Assembly (NCBI GenBank): GCA_015661745.1
Contig: DQVL01000143.1
Span: 1-6,530, forward strand
Source: Thermoprotei archaeon
GTDB taxonomy: Archaea > Thermoproteota > Nitrososphaeria > Geothermarchaeales > JDFR-13
Direction: 5' to 3'
DNA: 6,530 nt
The notes beneath the pieces were generated by a model that was not told where the DNA came from, did no database searches, and saw nothing but the letters and a program-made list of their open reading frames with translations. This document shows positions 1-6,104 of the stretch, piece after piece (within the stretch, counting starts at the first letter, position 1; each line of letters begins with the position of its first letter). The position numbers and the translations under genes were made by a program.

Positions 1-994
1 ATCCATATTGTACAACATATTCTATATCACCTATGTCTATCCCTAACTCGAGAGATGATGTAGCTACTATAGAGTTTAGCTCCCCTGATTTAAACTTCTC
101 CTCTACCCTCAATCTATAGGGTGTACCTATGGAGCTATGGTGTACCGCTGCTTTAAGCTGTTCATCATATATCAATAATCTGTTTCCGAGAATCTCAGCC
201 ATTGGTCTTGTATTTGTAAATATCAAGACTTTTTTATACCTCTTTATAACATCCCTCAACCTCTTTACCCTTGCTACCACATCTGGATATGTATATAACC
301 GTGTTGCATCCTCAAAGTCACTCGATTTCGGTTTTGGATGAGTAATTTTGACCTTCATCTTCTTAATTATATCGGTCTGGATTATAACTCCCTCTCCATT
401 TACTCCCGTTATATATTTAAGTGCTACTTCAGGATTGCCTATGGTAGCTGATAATCCAATTACTTGAATGTTGGGGTTTAGCTTTCTAATCCTTTCTAAA
501 TTTATACTTAGTTGGACACCTCTCTTACTCGGTATAAGTTCATGGATCTCGTCAATTACTATCCACTCTACATTATGAAGATAGTTACTAAATACCTTTG
601 TATTTAGTAGATATGAAAATGTCTCTGGAGTTGTAATCATTATATCAGGTGGATTTATTGTATGGAGCCTCCTCTCCCTCTTTGGCGTGTCCCCATGTCT
701 AACAACGATTGAGATGTCTAGACGGGATGCCCACCACATTAATCTATCTATTAAATCTCTATTTAGACTCTTCAGTGGTGTTATGTAGATAGTCCTTACC
801 GGTCTACCCTTATTTTCAAGCATTAAATTAAATATTGGTATGAATGCAGCCTCGGTTTTACCACTTCCAGTTGGTGCGATTATAAGGGTGTTCTTCCCAT
901 TAAGTATATGTGGTATCGCCTTCTCCTGAGGCTCGGTTAGTCTTGTGAAGCCTCTCTCCCTTATTAGCCTCTTAATTTTCTTGTTTAACTCCAT
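1..994 (-). CDS. Lhr-type superfamily 2 helicase, N-terminal part (C-terminus off the left edge)
   Basis: ATP-dependent DNA/RNA helicase of the large-helicase-related (Lhr) group, which acts on nucleic acids in repair or recombination-type processes. Reading from the ATG at 994 toward base 1 gives 331 residues with no stop. Visible motifs in order: Q-motif-like LTEPQEKAIP (19-28), Walker A APTGSGKT (40-47), motif Ia TPLKSLNRD (72-80), TTPE (121-124), Walker B DEIH followed by EL (148-153), motif III SAT (182-184), motif IV-like LIFTNTRPMAE (257-267), HHSS (285-288) and motif V SSLELGIDIG (313-322). The DEIHEL box and SSLELGIDIGD are typical of Lhr rather than Hel308/Ski2. Both RecA-like domains are present up to just before motif VI. 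Lhr proteins are usually about 800-950 residues, so more than half is missing. The start overlaps the DUF211 stop by 10 bp. The Shine-Dalgarno-like AGGAGG lies only about one base before the ATG, unusually close, but no other in-frame start exists upstream. Subtype (Lhr-Core or other) cannot be decided here. Confidence 0.93.
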   Translation of the reverse strand, partial: MELNKKIKRLIRERGFTRLTEPQEKAIPHILNGKNTLIIAPTGSGKTEAAFIPIFNLMLENKGRPVRTIYITPLKSLNRDLIDRLMWWASRLDISIVVRHGDTPKRERRLHTINPPDIMITTPETFSYLLNTKVFSNYLHNVEWIVIDEIHELIPSKRGVQLSINLERIRKLNPNIQVIGLSATIGNPEVALKYITGVNGEGVIIQTDIIKKMKVKITHPKPKSSDFEDATRLYTYPDVVARVKRLRDVIKRYKKVLIFTNTRPMAEILGNRLLIYDEQLKAAVHHSSIGTPYRLRVEEKFKSGELNSIVATSSLELGIDIGDIEYVVQYG

Positions 995-1272
995 TCCTCC
1001 TCTATAGTTACTGCATCTATACTATGTAGGCTTGCTCCATACTCCCTTAATATCCTTTTAATCTCCTCCACCTTAACATCATTACCATATATCTCCATCT
1101 TTATACTCTCTGTATCTTGGTCTATCTCAACTATGGATGTTGAGATCTTAGTGACTCCAGGAAGCCTTATTACTAGTTCCCGTGTCAAATCAACTATGCT
1201 TGGTCTATGGGGCTTTAGAACATCTAAAACAAGATATTTTACCTTAGCATTATTATTAGATCGTTGGGCCAC
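985..1272 (-). CDS. DUF211 family protein (function unknown)
   Basis: Small 95-residue protein of the archaeal DUF211 family, recognised by the N-terminal signature VLDVLKPHRPSIVDLTREL (positions 15-33) and the alternating strand/helix pattern of a ferredoxin-like fold: a strand at 11-18, a helix at 25-37, a strand at 43-51, a strand at 55-62, a helix at 67-79, and a final strand around 82-91. The length is about the family norm. No catalytic residues are evident, and the biochemical role of the family is not established. The start is GTG at 1270-1272, preceded by AGGAA a few bases upstream; a stop codon lies two codons further upstream in the same frame, so no longer form is possible. Its last codons carry the start of the downstream Lhr-type helicase (10-bp overlap), so the two are almost certainly co-transcribed and probably translationally coupled. 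A functional tie to the helicase is only suggested by this arrangement. Confidence 0.9.
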   Translation of the reverse strand: MAQRSNNNAKVKYLVLDVLKPHRPSIVDLTRELVIRLPGVTKISTSIVEIDQDTESIKMEIYGNDVKVEEIKRILREYGASLHSIDAVTIEEEWS

Positions 1273-1279
1273 TTCCTAA

Positions 1280-1320
1280 ATATCACCATTATAAAAATAT
1301 TCTTTCATCTGATTAAAAGT
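1280..1320 (-). promoter_or_regulatory. Candidate promoter of the DUF211-helicase unit
   Basis: The 59-bp gap between the membrane-protein stop and the DUF211 start contains two archaeal TATA-like elements on the minus strand: CTTTTAA (about 1313-1319) and ATTTTTATAA (about 1289-1298). With the usual spacing of about 26 bases, the first would start transcription near 1290, leaving a leader of about 18 bases that includes AGGAA; the second would give an almost leaderless message. The same T-runs could also end transcription of the upstream membrane-protein gene. Position-based inference only. Confidence 0.4.
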
Positions 1321-1331
1321 ATATATATGTT

Positions 1332-1931
1332 TTAAGTGGGTGAGATTGGTTCAAGGATTAGAGTGACAAGTACTGTCGTGGCTATACCTATCCCAACTAA
1401 TTTAAGCGATTCTTTAATCCTATTCCTTCCAGTAAATTCACCTATAAATATACCTAGTATTCCGAGATAAAATAGTGATAAAAATATACATGCAATTAAT
1501 GCATTGTCCGGGTCTAATAAGCCGTAGAGGGCTAGTATCATAGGTGATATCGATAGTAGGGTAGATAATAATGGAGATATACCGTTTACCATACTGACAT
1601 AGAAAATCGAGAATTTAGCTGCTCTAGCATATAGAGTATCTTTTAAATCCATAAGCATAGATTCTTCCAACTCCTGTATATCCCTGCTTCTCTCAGCCTC
1701 TTCAGCTATGACTGTGCTCGAGAATCCAGATATAGTCAATGCTATTCCAGTGGCGAGTGCTATACTCACGATCTGGATTGGATTTGTTATGCCGCTGAAT
1801 AAAACTCCAAGGAGTACACCTAATGTTGTTACTGAACCGTCGAAACTATTCATTATAAAATATCTCCTTGCAATCTTATTCGCTTCTGATATACGGATAT
1901 ATTCAATATATCTCCTTAACCTCTCCCTCAT
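1332..1931 (-). CDS. CCC1/VIT1-like (TIGR00267-type) integral membrane protein, probable Fe/Mn transporter
   Basis: A 199-residue polytopic membrane protein resembling the archaeal TIGR00267 group of the VIT1/CCC1 superfamily, whose eukaryotic members move iron or manganese out of the cytosol. Evidence: the N-terminal block RRYFIMNSFDGSVTTLG (about 22-38), where the family has a Y-x(4)-FDG-x(2)-T-x-LG pattern; a second membrane span ending SGFSSTVIAEEAERSRDIQE (about 69-88), whose acidic AEEAER-like stretch matches the region carrying metal-contact glutamates in the family; then further hydrophobic segments near 107-128, 130-139, 143-166 and 177-194. Substrate is not proven by sequence. The ATG at 1931 is preferred because AGGTT lies 9 bases upstream; an in-frame TTG at 1937 would add two residues but sits only 3 bases from that site. 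It is transcribed divergently from glutamate dehydrogenase and is followed, 59 bp on, by the DUF211-helicase pair. Alternative: a membrane protein of the same fold without metal transport activity. Confidence 0.85.
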   Translation of the reverse strand: MRERLRRYIEYIRISEANKIARRYFIMNSFDGSVTTLGVLLGVLFSGITNPIQIVSIALATGIALTISGFSSTVIAEEAERSRDIQELEESMLMDLKDTLYARAAKFSIFYVSMVNGISPLLSTLLSISPMILALYGLLDPDNALIACIFLSLFYLGILGIFIGEFTGRNRIKESLKLVGIGIATTVLVTLILEPISPT

Positions 1932-2092
1932 CGACAACTTAACCTATACCCCCTCGATATTATTATATGCATTATATATCTATAACTGATTTATCCCCTA
2001 CATGATATTCTAAACCAGTATATATGTATATGTTTATCTATATTTACCCAATAAATAGTATGTATTGTAATTCATCGAATTGGGTGGTTCTA
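1932..2092. promoter_or_regulatory. Divergent intergenic promoter region (membrane protein / glutamate dehydrogenase)
   Basis: A very A+T-rich spacer of about 160 bases between two oppositely transcribed genes. On the minus strand GATATATAAT (1971-1980) is centred to start transcription near 1949, giving a leader of about 18 bases with AGGTT (1941-1945) before the ATG at 1931. On the plus strand there are several overlapping TATA-like candidates: TATATGTATATG (about 2021-2032), CTATATTTA (2038-2046) and ATAAATA (2051-2057). I cannot choose between them; the last two would place the start of transcription after the upstream ATG codons and before the TTG at 2093. I found no convincing inverted-repeat operator. 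Confidence 0.45.
2082..2088 (+). promoter_or_regulatory. Putative ribosome binding site for glutamate dehydrogenase
   Basis: GGGTGGT lies 4 bases before the TTG at 2093. It resembles the archaeal Shine-Dalgarno GGAGGTG only in part, but it is the only G-rich stretch in the leader and supports the TTG start over the ATG codons at 2024, 2030 and 2060, which lack any such site. Confidence 0.45.
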
Positions 2093-3352
2093 TTGCAACA
2101 GATTGACCCTTTTGAGGTAGCTTTGGAGCAGCTTGATAGGGCTGCATCACATATGGATTTGTCTGAGGAGGCTCTAGAGTTTCTGAGAAGGCCGATGAGA
2201 ATACTTGAAGTTTCTGTCTATGTAAAGATGGATGATGGGAGTGTCAAAGTCTTCCCAGGCTATCGGGTACAGTATAACTGGGCATTAGGTCCTACTAAGG
2301 GGGGTATAAGATTCCATCCTGATGAGACCTTAAGTACTGTAAAGGCTCTTGCTGCATGGATGACTTGGAAAACAGCTGTGATGAACCTGCCGTATGGAGG
2401 TGGAAAGGGTGGTGTAGTTGTCAATCCTAAGGAATTAAGTGATAGAGAGCTTGAGGCATTGTCTAGAAGTTATATCAGATCTATATATGATGTAATTAGT
2501 CCTTACAGCGATATTCCAGCTCCAGATGTATATACAAATCCTAAGATAATGGCTTGGATGATGGATGAGTATGAATGGATATCAAGGAGGAGAGACCCAT
2601 CCTTTGGGATTATAACTGGGAAGCCATTATCGATTGGAGGCAGTCTTGGAAGGATAGATGCTACAAGTAGGGGGGCTCTCTATACTGTTCGGGAGGCGGC
2701 GAAGATATTAGATATGGATCTAAAAGGTGCTTCGATGGCTGTCCAGGGCTATGGAAATGCAGGGTATTATATGGCTAAACTAGGTGTTGAGTTGTTTGGT
2801 TTAAAGGTTGTAGCTGTGAGTGATTCGAAAGGAGGGATATATAATCCTGAGGGATTAGACCCTGATGAAGTTTTGAAGTGGAAGATTGAGACCGGTTCTG
2901 TAAAGGACTTTAATGGGGCAACAAACATTTCTAATGATGAGCTCTTGGCATTAGACGTAGATATATTGGCCCCTGCCGCCATCGAGAATGTTATCACGAA
3001 AGACAATGCTGATAATGTTAAAGCTAGGTTAATAGCGGAGGTAGCTAATGGACCTGTAACTCCTGAGGCGGATGATATATTGTTTGAGAAGGATATCTTT
3101 CAGATACCAGACTTCCTATGTAATGCAGGTGGTGTTACAGTATCCTATTTCGAGTGGGTACAGAATCTAAACGGGTTCTATTGGACAGAGGATGAGGTAT
3201 ATCGTAGACTTGATGAGAAGATGACCTATTCATTTCATAAGGTATACAATACAGCGAAGGAGAAGAAGATCCATATGAGGAATGCAGCTTATGTAGTTGC
3301 TCTATCAAGGATATATATGGCTATGAAGGATAGAGGTTGGATAAGTAAATAG
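2093..3352 (+). CDS. gdhA: Glutamate dehydrogenase (NAD(P)+), hexameric archaeal type
   Basis: Catalyses reversible oxidative deamination of glutamate to 2-oxoglutarate and ammonia in the cytosol, linking nitrogen and central carbon metabolism. From the TTG at 2093 it is 419 residues, close to the 420 of the Pyrococcus enzyme as I recall it. Seen: the GLFV dehydrogenase signature LPYGGGKGGVVVNP (99-112) with catalytic Lys105; substrate-site Lys69 in GPTKGG and Lys93 in WKTA; catalytic Asp145 in PAPDVYT; the Rossmann motif GYGNAG (219-224) followed by AVSDSKGG (241-248); and GGVTVSYFEW (346-355) with the glutamate-binding Ser351. All key residues are intact. An open frame extends upstream to an ATG at 2024, but the hydrophobic, Tyr/Ile-rich extension is not family-like, whereas TTG gives M-x3-DPF, matching the M-x3-DP start of Thermococcales enzymes; GTG at 2084 is another possibility. 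Cofactor preference cannot be called. A TrmB-type regulator follows after 48 bp. Confidence 0.97.
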   Translation: MQQIDPFEVALEQLDRAASHMDLSEEALEFLRRPMRILEVSVYVKMDDGSVKVFPGYRVQYNWALGPTKGGIRFHPDETLSTVKALAAWMTWKTAVMNLPYGGGKGGVVVNPKELSDRELEALSRSYIRSIYDVISPYSDIPAPDVYTNPKIMAWMMDEYEWISRRRDPSFGIITGKPLSIGGSLGRIDATSRGALYTVREAAKILDMDLKGASMAVQGYGNAGYYMAKLGVELFGLKVVAVSDSKGGIYNPEGLDPDEVLKWKIETGSVKDFNGATNISNDELLALDVDILAPAAIENVITKDNADNVKARLIAEVANGPVTPEADDILFEKDIFQIPDFLCNAGGVTVSYFEWVQNLNGFYWTEDEVYRRLDEKMTYSFHKVYNTAKEKKIHMRNAAYVVALSRIYMAMKDRGWISK

Positions 3353-3361
3353 TAAACAACC

Positions 3362-3376
3362 AAAAATATTTATTTT
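3362..3376 (+). promoter_or_regulatory. Candidate TATA box of the regulator gene, also a possible terminator for glutamate dehydrogenase
   Basis: The tract AAAAATATTTATTTT is centred about 31 bases before the ATG at 3401. With normal archaeal spacing transcription would begin near 3396, giving a nearly leaderless message, which fits the lack of any Shine-Dalgarno sequence before that ATG. The T-rich end (3369-3376), 17-24 bases after the dehydrogenase stop, could also act as a T-run terminator. Inferred from position and composition. Confidence 0.45.
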
Positions 3377-3400
3377 CCACCGTTTAATACTATTATTTGT

Positions 3401-4165
3401 ATGAATATAAAACTACCTAAAGAGTTGGTGGAGCGGTTCAAAAATTTAGGTCTTAGTCAGAATGAGATAAAAGTATACCTCTTACTTTTATATTCAGGTC
3501 CATTAACCGCTAAGGAGATATCTGAATATTCCCAAGTTCCTTTTAGCAAGATATATCTTGTCTTGAATAATCTTGAGAAGAAGGGTTGGCTAAACTCTAC
3601 AACGACAAGACCAGTTAAATATAGTGCCCGTCCACCCCAGGAGGCTGTGGAAGTTGTAAGGATGAATTTGGAGAAGGTAATGAATGAGGCTGCAGAATAT
3701 ATTGCTAAGGAGCTACAGCCTGTATATGATAGGATGAGTGTATCCCTACAGCCCAATCTCCTTCTGTTTTATGGCGAAGATAATATAGCTATGAAGATGG
3801 TGGATGTTATACTTGGTACAAGGAGGGAGCTACTTCTTGCTTTACACCATAGACTTGAAACTTTCCTTGAATACTCATCTAGATTGTCAAGTGTAAGGCT
3901 TGTAGAAGCGAGACCGAGGATAAAGATTTTAGTGTCGAAGGATTTGATAGATGATATTCATCCATTAGTTGAGATTGGGGCTGAGGTTAGATATAGGGAT
4001 GAAATGTTTGGAGGAGGTGCTATATCAGATAATAGGGAGGCTCTAATAATACTTGAGAAGGATGAGAGATATAGCACCGCCATTTGGTCCACCCATTACA
4101 GCCTAATCGAGCTTGCAAAATCATATTTTGAGAAGATATGGAGCACCTCTAAGATGGTTATCTAA
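3401..4165 (+). CDS. TrmB-family transcriptional regulator
   Basis: A 254-residue DNA-binding regulator of the TrmB family, which in archaea commonly controls sugar uptake and glycolytic/gluconeogenic genes in response to sugars. The N-terminus (about 14-79) is a winged helix-turn-helix: helix LSQNEIKVYLLLLYSG, then LTAKEISEYSQVPFSKIYLVL with the recognition helix about 46-60, then EKKGWL and a basic wing around 66-77. A helical linker (about 79-112) probably dimerises. The C-terminal domain (about 117-250) has the TrmB C-terminal layout, including RIKILVSKD (173-181), a RYRDEMFGGGAISDNREALIIL stretch split around 198-218, and AIWSTHYSLIELAKSYFEKIW (227-247, less its last residue). The effector is unknown. 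The ATG has no ribosome binding site but a well-placed TATA-like tract, so a short-leader transcript is likely. The next gene begins on the base after the TAA, indicating a shared message. Control of glutamate dehydrogenase or the kinase is inferred from position only. Confidence 0.88.
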   Translation: MNIKLPKELVERFKNLGLSQNEIKVYLLLLYSGPLTAKEISEYSQVPFSKIYLVLNNLEKKGWLNSTTTRPVKYSARPPQEAVEVVRMNLEKVMNEAAEYIAKELQPVYDRMSVSLQPNLLLFYGEDNIAMKMVDVILGTRRELLLALHHRLETFLEYSSRLSSVRLVEARPRIKILVSKDLIDDIHPLVEIGAEVRYRDEMFGGGAISDNREALIILEKDERYSTAIWSTHYSLIELAKSYFEKIWSTSKMVI

Positions 4166-4837
4166 ATGGCTTTATCAGCTAAAGTCTTTAGACTCGGTGA
4201 ATATATTCCATTTGATGTAATATATGACAAGCTATCTAAATATAGGGTGTCAGAGGATCTCAATGGTATCGTTATTGAGAGGTTCTTCAGAGACCTCAGT
4301 TATTCAGGAAATATTCTTAAGGCTGAATATGTCTATGACGAGCCTATGGAGATAGATGTTGGGGGTGAGATAAAATTACTTCCGAGAAGGAGATATGCCT
4401 TAACCGCATTTACAGAGTTTGAAGGTAATATATATCTGATAATTCTTGAGAAGAAGTTTAGGGCTAATAAAATAGCTCTTGCACTTAGTGAGATTCTATT
4501 TATTAGGAGAGACATGGTTTTAGAGGCTTATACAACACATGAGATTTTAAAGGGGCTCCATGAGGCTAATCCAGAATCCACTAGAGTCATATATTTCGAT
4601 AATGTCAATATACCTAATATAAATAAATTAGCTCTCTATGGAATGTCTTTAGCCGACACAACATTATATAGCCGTTATCTAGAGCATGGATATATATGGT
4701 ATGTAGTGTTTGAACATAAAGAAACAGGTTATGTTGTGGGGGTTACGAGGAATATGATAATTGCTATGTTCTCAAATATAACATCGGACGAGTTTATAAA
4801 CTTTATAATTGATCATCTTATTCCGTTGATTCGCTGA
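4166..4837 (+). CDS. Conserved-looking protein of unknown function, coupled to the TrmB-type regulator
   Basis: A 223-residue soluble protein that I do not recognise. Its ATG starts immediately after the regulator's TAA (zero spacing), so translation is probably coupled. No signal peptide, membrane span, nucleotide-binding motif or cysteine cluster is visible. The composition alternates: an N-terminal mixed region with charged, Tyr-rich segments (about 1-60), a strand-rich middle (about 62-95, including a basic LLPRRRYAL stretch at 71-79), an amphipathic helix (about 98-118), a strand VIYFDNVNIP (141-150), a second strand-rich section (about 176-197, WYVVFEH then GYVVGVTRN) and a C-terminal helix DEFINFIIDHLIPLI (208-222). 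This regular alpha/beta pattern and ordinary codon use argue for a real gene. The kinase begins 58 bp later. Candidate roles, purely by location, are an effector-handling partner of the regulator or an unrelated passenger. Confidence 0.8.
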   Translation: MALSAKVFRLGEYIPFDVIYDKLSKYRVSEDLNGIVIERFFRDLSYSGNILKAEYVYDEPMEIDVGGEIKLLPRRRYALTAFTEFEGNIYLIILEKKFRANKIALALSEILFIRRDMVLEAYTTHEILKGLHEANPESTRVIYFDNVNIPNINKLALYGMSLADTTLYSRYLEHGYIWYVVFEHKETGYVVGVTRNMIIAMFSNITSDEFINFIIDHLIPLIR

Positions 4838-4881
4838 AGATAGGATATATTAAGTTCCTCCAGAAATTGAATTATTGTTTC

Positions 4882-4888
4882 AAAGGTG
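4882..4888 (+). promoter_or_regulatory. Ribosome binding site deciding the kinase start
   Basis: AAAGGTG lies 7 bases before the ATG at 4896 and matches the archaeal Shine-Dalgarno consensus well. It falls inside the longer frame that opens with TTG at 4875, which argues that the TTG is not used. Confidence 0.75.
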
Positions 4889-4895
4889 TAGAGAT

Positions 4896-6104
4896 ATGTC
4901 TATCCTATCGCCCAGCAACTTTAGAAGCTATAGAGAATATAACCTTGAGAATAAGAAACTCCTAGTGAGGATAGATATAAATCTACCGATCTCTAGAGAT
5001 GGAAAAGTTGAGAGCTTCTATAAGGTAAGAAAGTATATGAAGACTATCGATGTATTTAGTGATTCAGCTATAGTTCTAGTATCTCATCAGGGCAGGGTTG
5101 GAGATGACAACTTCATATCATTGGAGCAACACGGAGAATATCTATATAATTTATTGGGAGATAGATTCAACTTCGTTATGGATATAATTGGTGAGAAAGC
5201 AATTGATTATATTAAGAGGCTTAAACCGGGGCATGTCTTGTTATTGGATAATGTCCGGCTTTTAAGTGAGGAAACTATGGAAGGTTCTCCAGATGAGTTG
5301 TCTAAAACCATATTTGTATCTAGGCTATACAAATATTTTGACTATTTCGTTAACGACGCTTTTGGAGCTATACATAGAGCTCACACTTCACTTATAGGTT
5401 TCCCACCAGTCCTAAAATCGATGATAGGTCCTTTAATGGAAGAAGAGCTTATGATGTTAGATAAATTCTTATCTGAGAGGAGTGGGTGTGTATATATACT
5501 TGGTGGTTCAAAACTTGAGACTAAGATTAGGGTGATGGAGAATATCCTTAGGTTCAACCCCAATGCAGTCTTTCTAATAGGTGGTATGGTCTCCATAGCT
5601 ATGCACGCAATATATGGATCTATACCTAAGAAGGAGGTAAAGGGTATATTGGATGGTATAGATAGGAGAATAATTGATTCATGTAGAGTAGTTATTGAGG
5701 AATTTGGGGATCGAATCTATCTCCCCATCGACTATAGATATGTAAAGGATGGTGTGCTCATAGAGAAATCTATAGAGAATTATAGTTATGGTGACCCGAT
5801 ACAGGATATAGGGCCAAAGACTGTAGAGAAGTATCTTGATATAATTAAGGGGTTTAAGAGGGTATTTATCAATGGTCCAATGGGTATAATTGAAAATAGC
5901 CTTACTAGATGGGGTACTGAAGAGATTCTCAAGGGCATCGCCAATATTAATATTTATAAAGTTGTAGGTGGAGGTCATATGATCTCATCCCTGGAGAAAC
6001 TAGGGCTTTTAGAACGTTATGATTATGTAAGTACGGGTGGTGGGAGCCTCTTGACGTTGTTATCGGGAGAAATACCGATGCCACTTAAAATACTTATGAA
6101 GTAA
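4896..6104 (+). CDS. pgk: Phosphoglycerate kinase, archaeal type
   Basis: Transfers phosphate between 1,3-bisphosphoglycerate and ADP in glycolysis, and the reverse in gluconeogenesis; cytosolic. From the ATG at 4896 it is 402 residues, near the usual archaeal length of about 410. Visible: VRIDINLP (24-31, canonical VRxDxNVP); HQGR (64-67); DNVRLLSEE (118-126) with the substrate Arg121; NDAFGAIHRAH (153-163) with Arg161; ILGGSKLETK (201-210) with nucleotide-site lysines; IGGM (228-231); DIGPKT (304-309); NGPMG (326-330); the archaeal GGGH (358-361); and STGGGSLLTLLSG (379-391). One oddity: where the family has Arg in D-x-R-[IF]-x5-T-I, this protein appears to carry Lys43 (YKVRKYMKTI, 42-51), although Arg45 is close by. 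An in-frame TTG at 4875 would add 7 residues, but the ribosome binding site favours ATG. It lies 58 bp after the unknown gene without a strong terminator between, so is probably read from the regulator's message. No glyceraldehyde-phosphate dehydrogenase adjoins it, although pgk-gap pairs occur in other archaea. Confidence 0.96.
   Translation: MSILSPSNFRSYREYNLENKKLLVRIDINLPISRDGKVESFYKVRKYMKTIDVFSDSAIVLVSHQGRVGDDNFISLEQHGEYLYNLLGDRFNFVMDIIGEKAIDYIKRLKPGHVLLLDNVRLLSEETMEGSPDELSKTIFVSRLYKYFDYFVNDAFGAIHRAHTSLIGFPPVLKSMIGPLMEEELMMLDKFLSERSGCVYILGGSKLETKIRVMENILRFNPNAVFLIGGMVSIAMHAIYGSIPKKEVKGILDGIDRRIIDSCRVVIEEFGDRIYLPIDYRYVKDGVLIEKSIENYSYGDPIQDIGPKTVEKYLDIIKGFKRVFINGPMGIIENSLTRWGTEEILKGIANINIYKVVGGGHMISSLEKLGLLERYDYVSTGGGSLLTLLSGEIPMPLKILMK

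Noticed and set aside
129..341. Open frame on the plus strand, 70 residues
   Set aside because: It is antisense to the helicase region with clear motifs IV and V on the other strand; composition is not protein-like for any family I know.
1708..1989. Open frame of 93 residues on the plus strand
   Set aside because: Antisense to the CCC1/VIT1-like gene; its hydrophobic look mirrors the membrane segments on the opposite strand.
1932..2092. Repeated TATA/ATAT stretches as a possible tandem repeat, origin or CRISPR leader
   Set aside because: No repeated unit of fixed length and no spacer pattern; composition is that of an A+T-rich divergent promoter region.
2767..3006. Open frame on the minus strand inside glutamate dehydrogenase
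   Set aside because: Shadow of a strongly conserved enzyme in another frame.
3457..3756. Minus-strand frame of 99 residues opposite the TrmB-type gene
   Set aside because: Antisense to a recognised winged-helix domain; no ribosome binding site or family likeness.
4838..4895. Possible small RNA or separate promoter before pgk
   Set aside because: Only 58 bases, with no clear TATA element at proper spacing, no stable hairpin and no T-run; simplest view is an operon spacer with a ribosome binding site.
5679..5978. Minus-strand frame of 99 residues opposite pgk
   Set aside because: Antisense to conserved kinase motifs (DIGPKT, GPMG); hydrophobic composition is a frame artefact.
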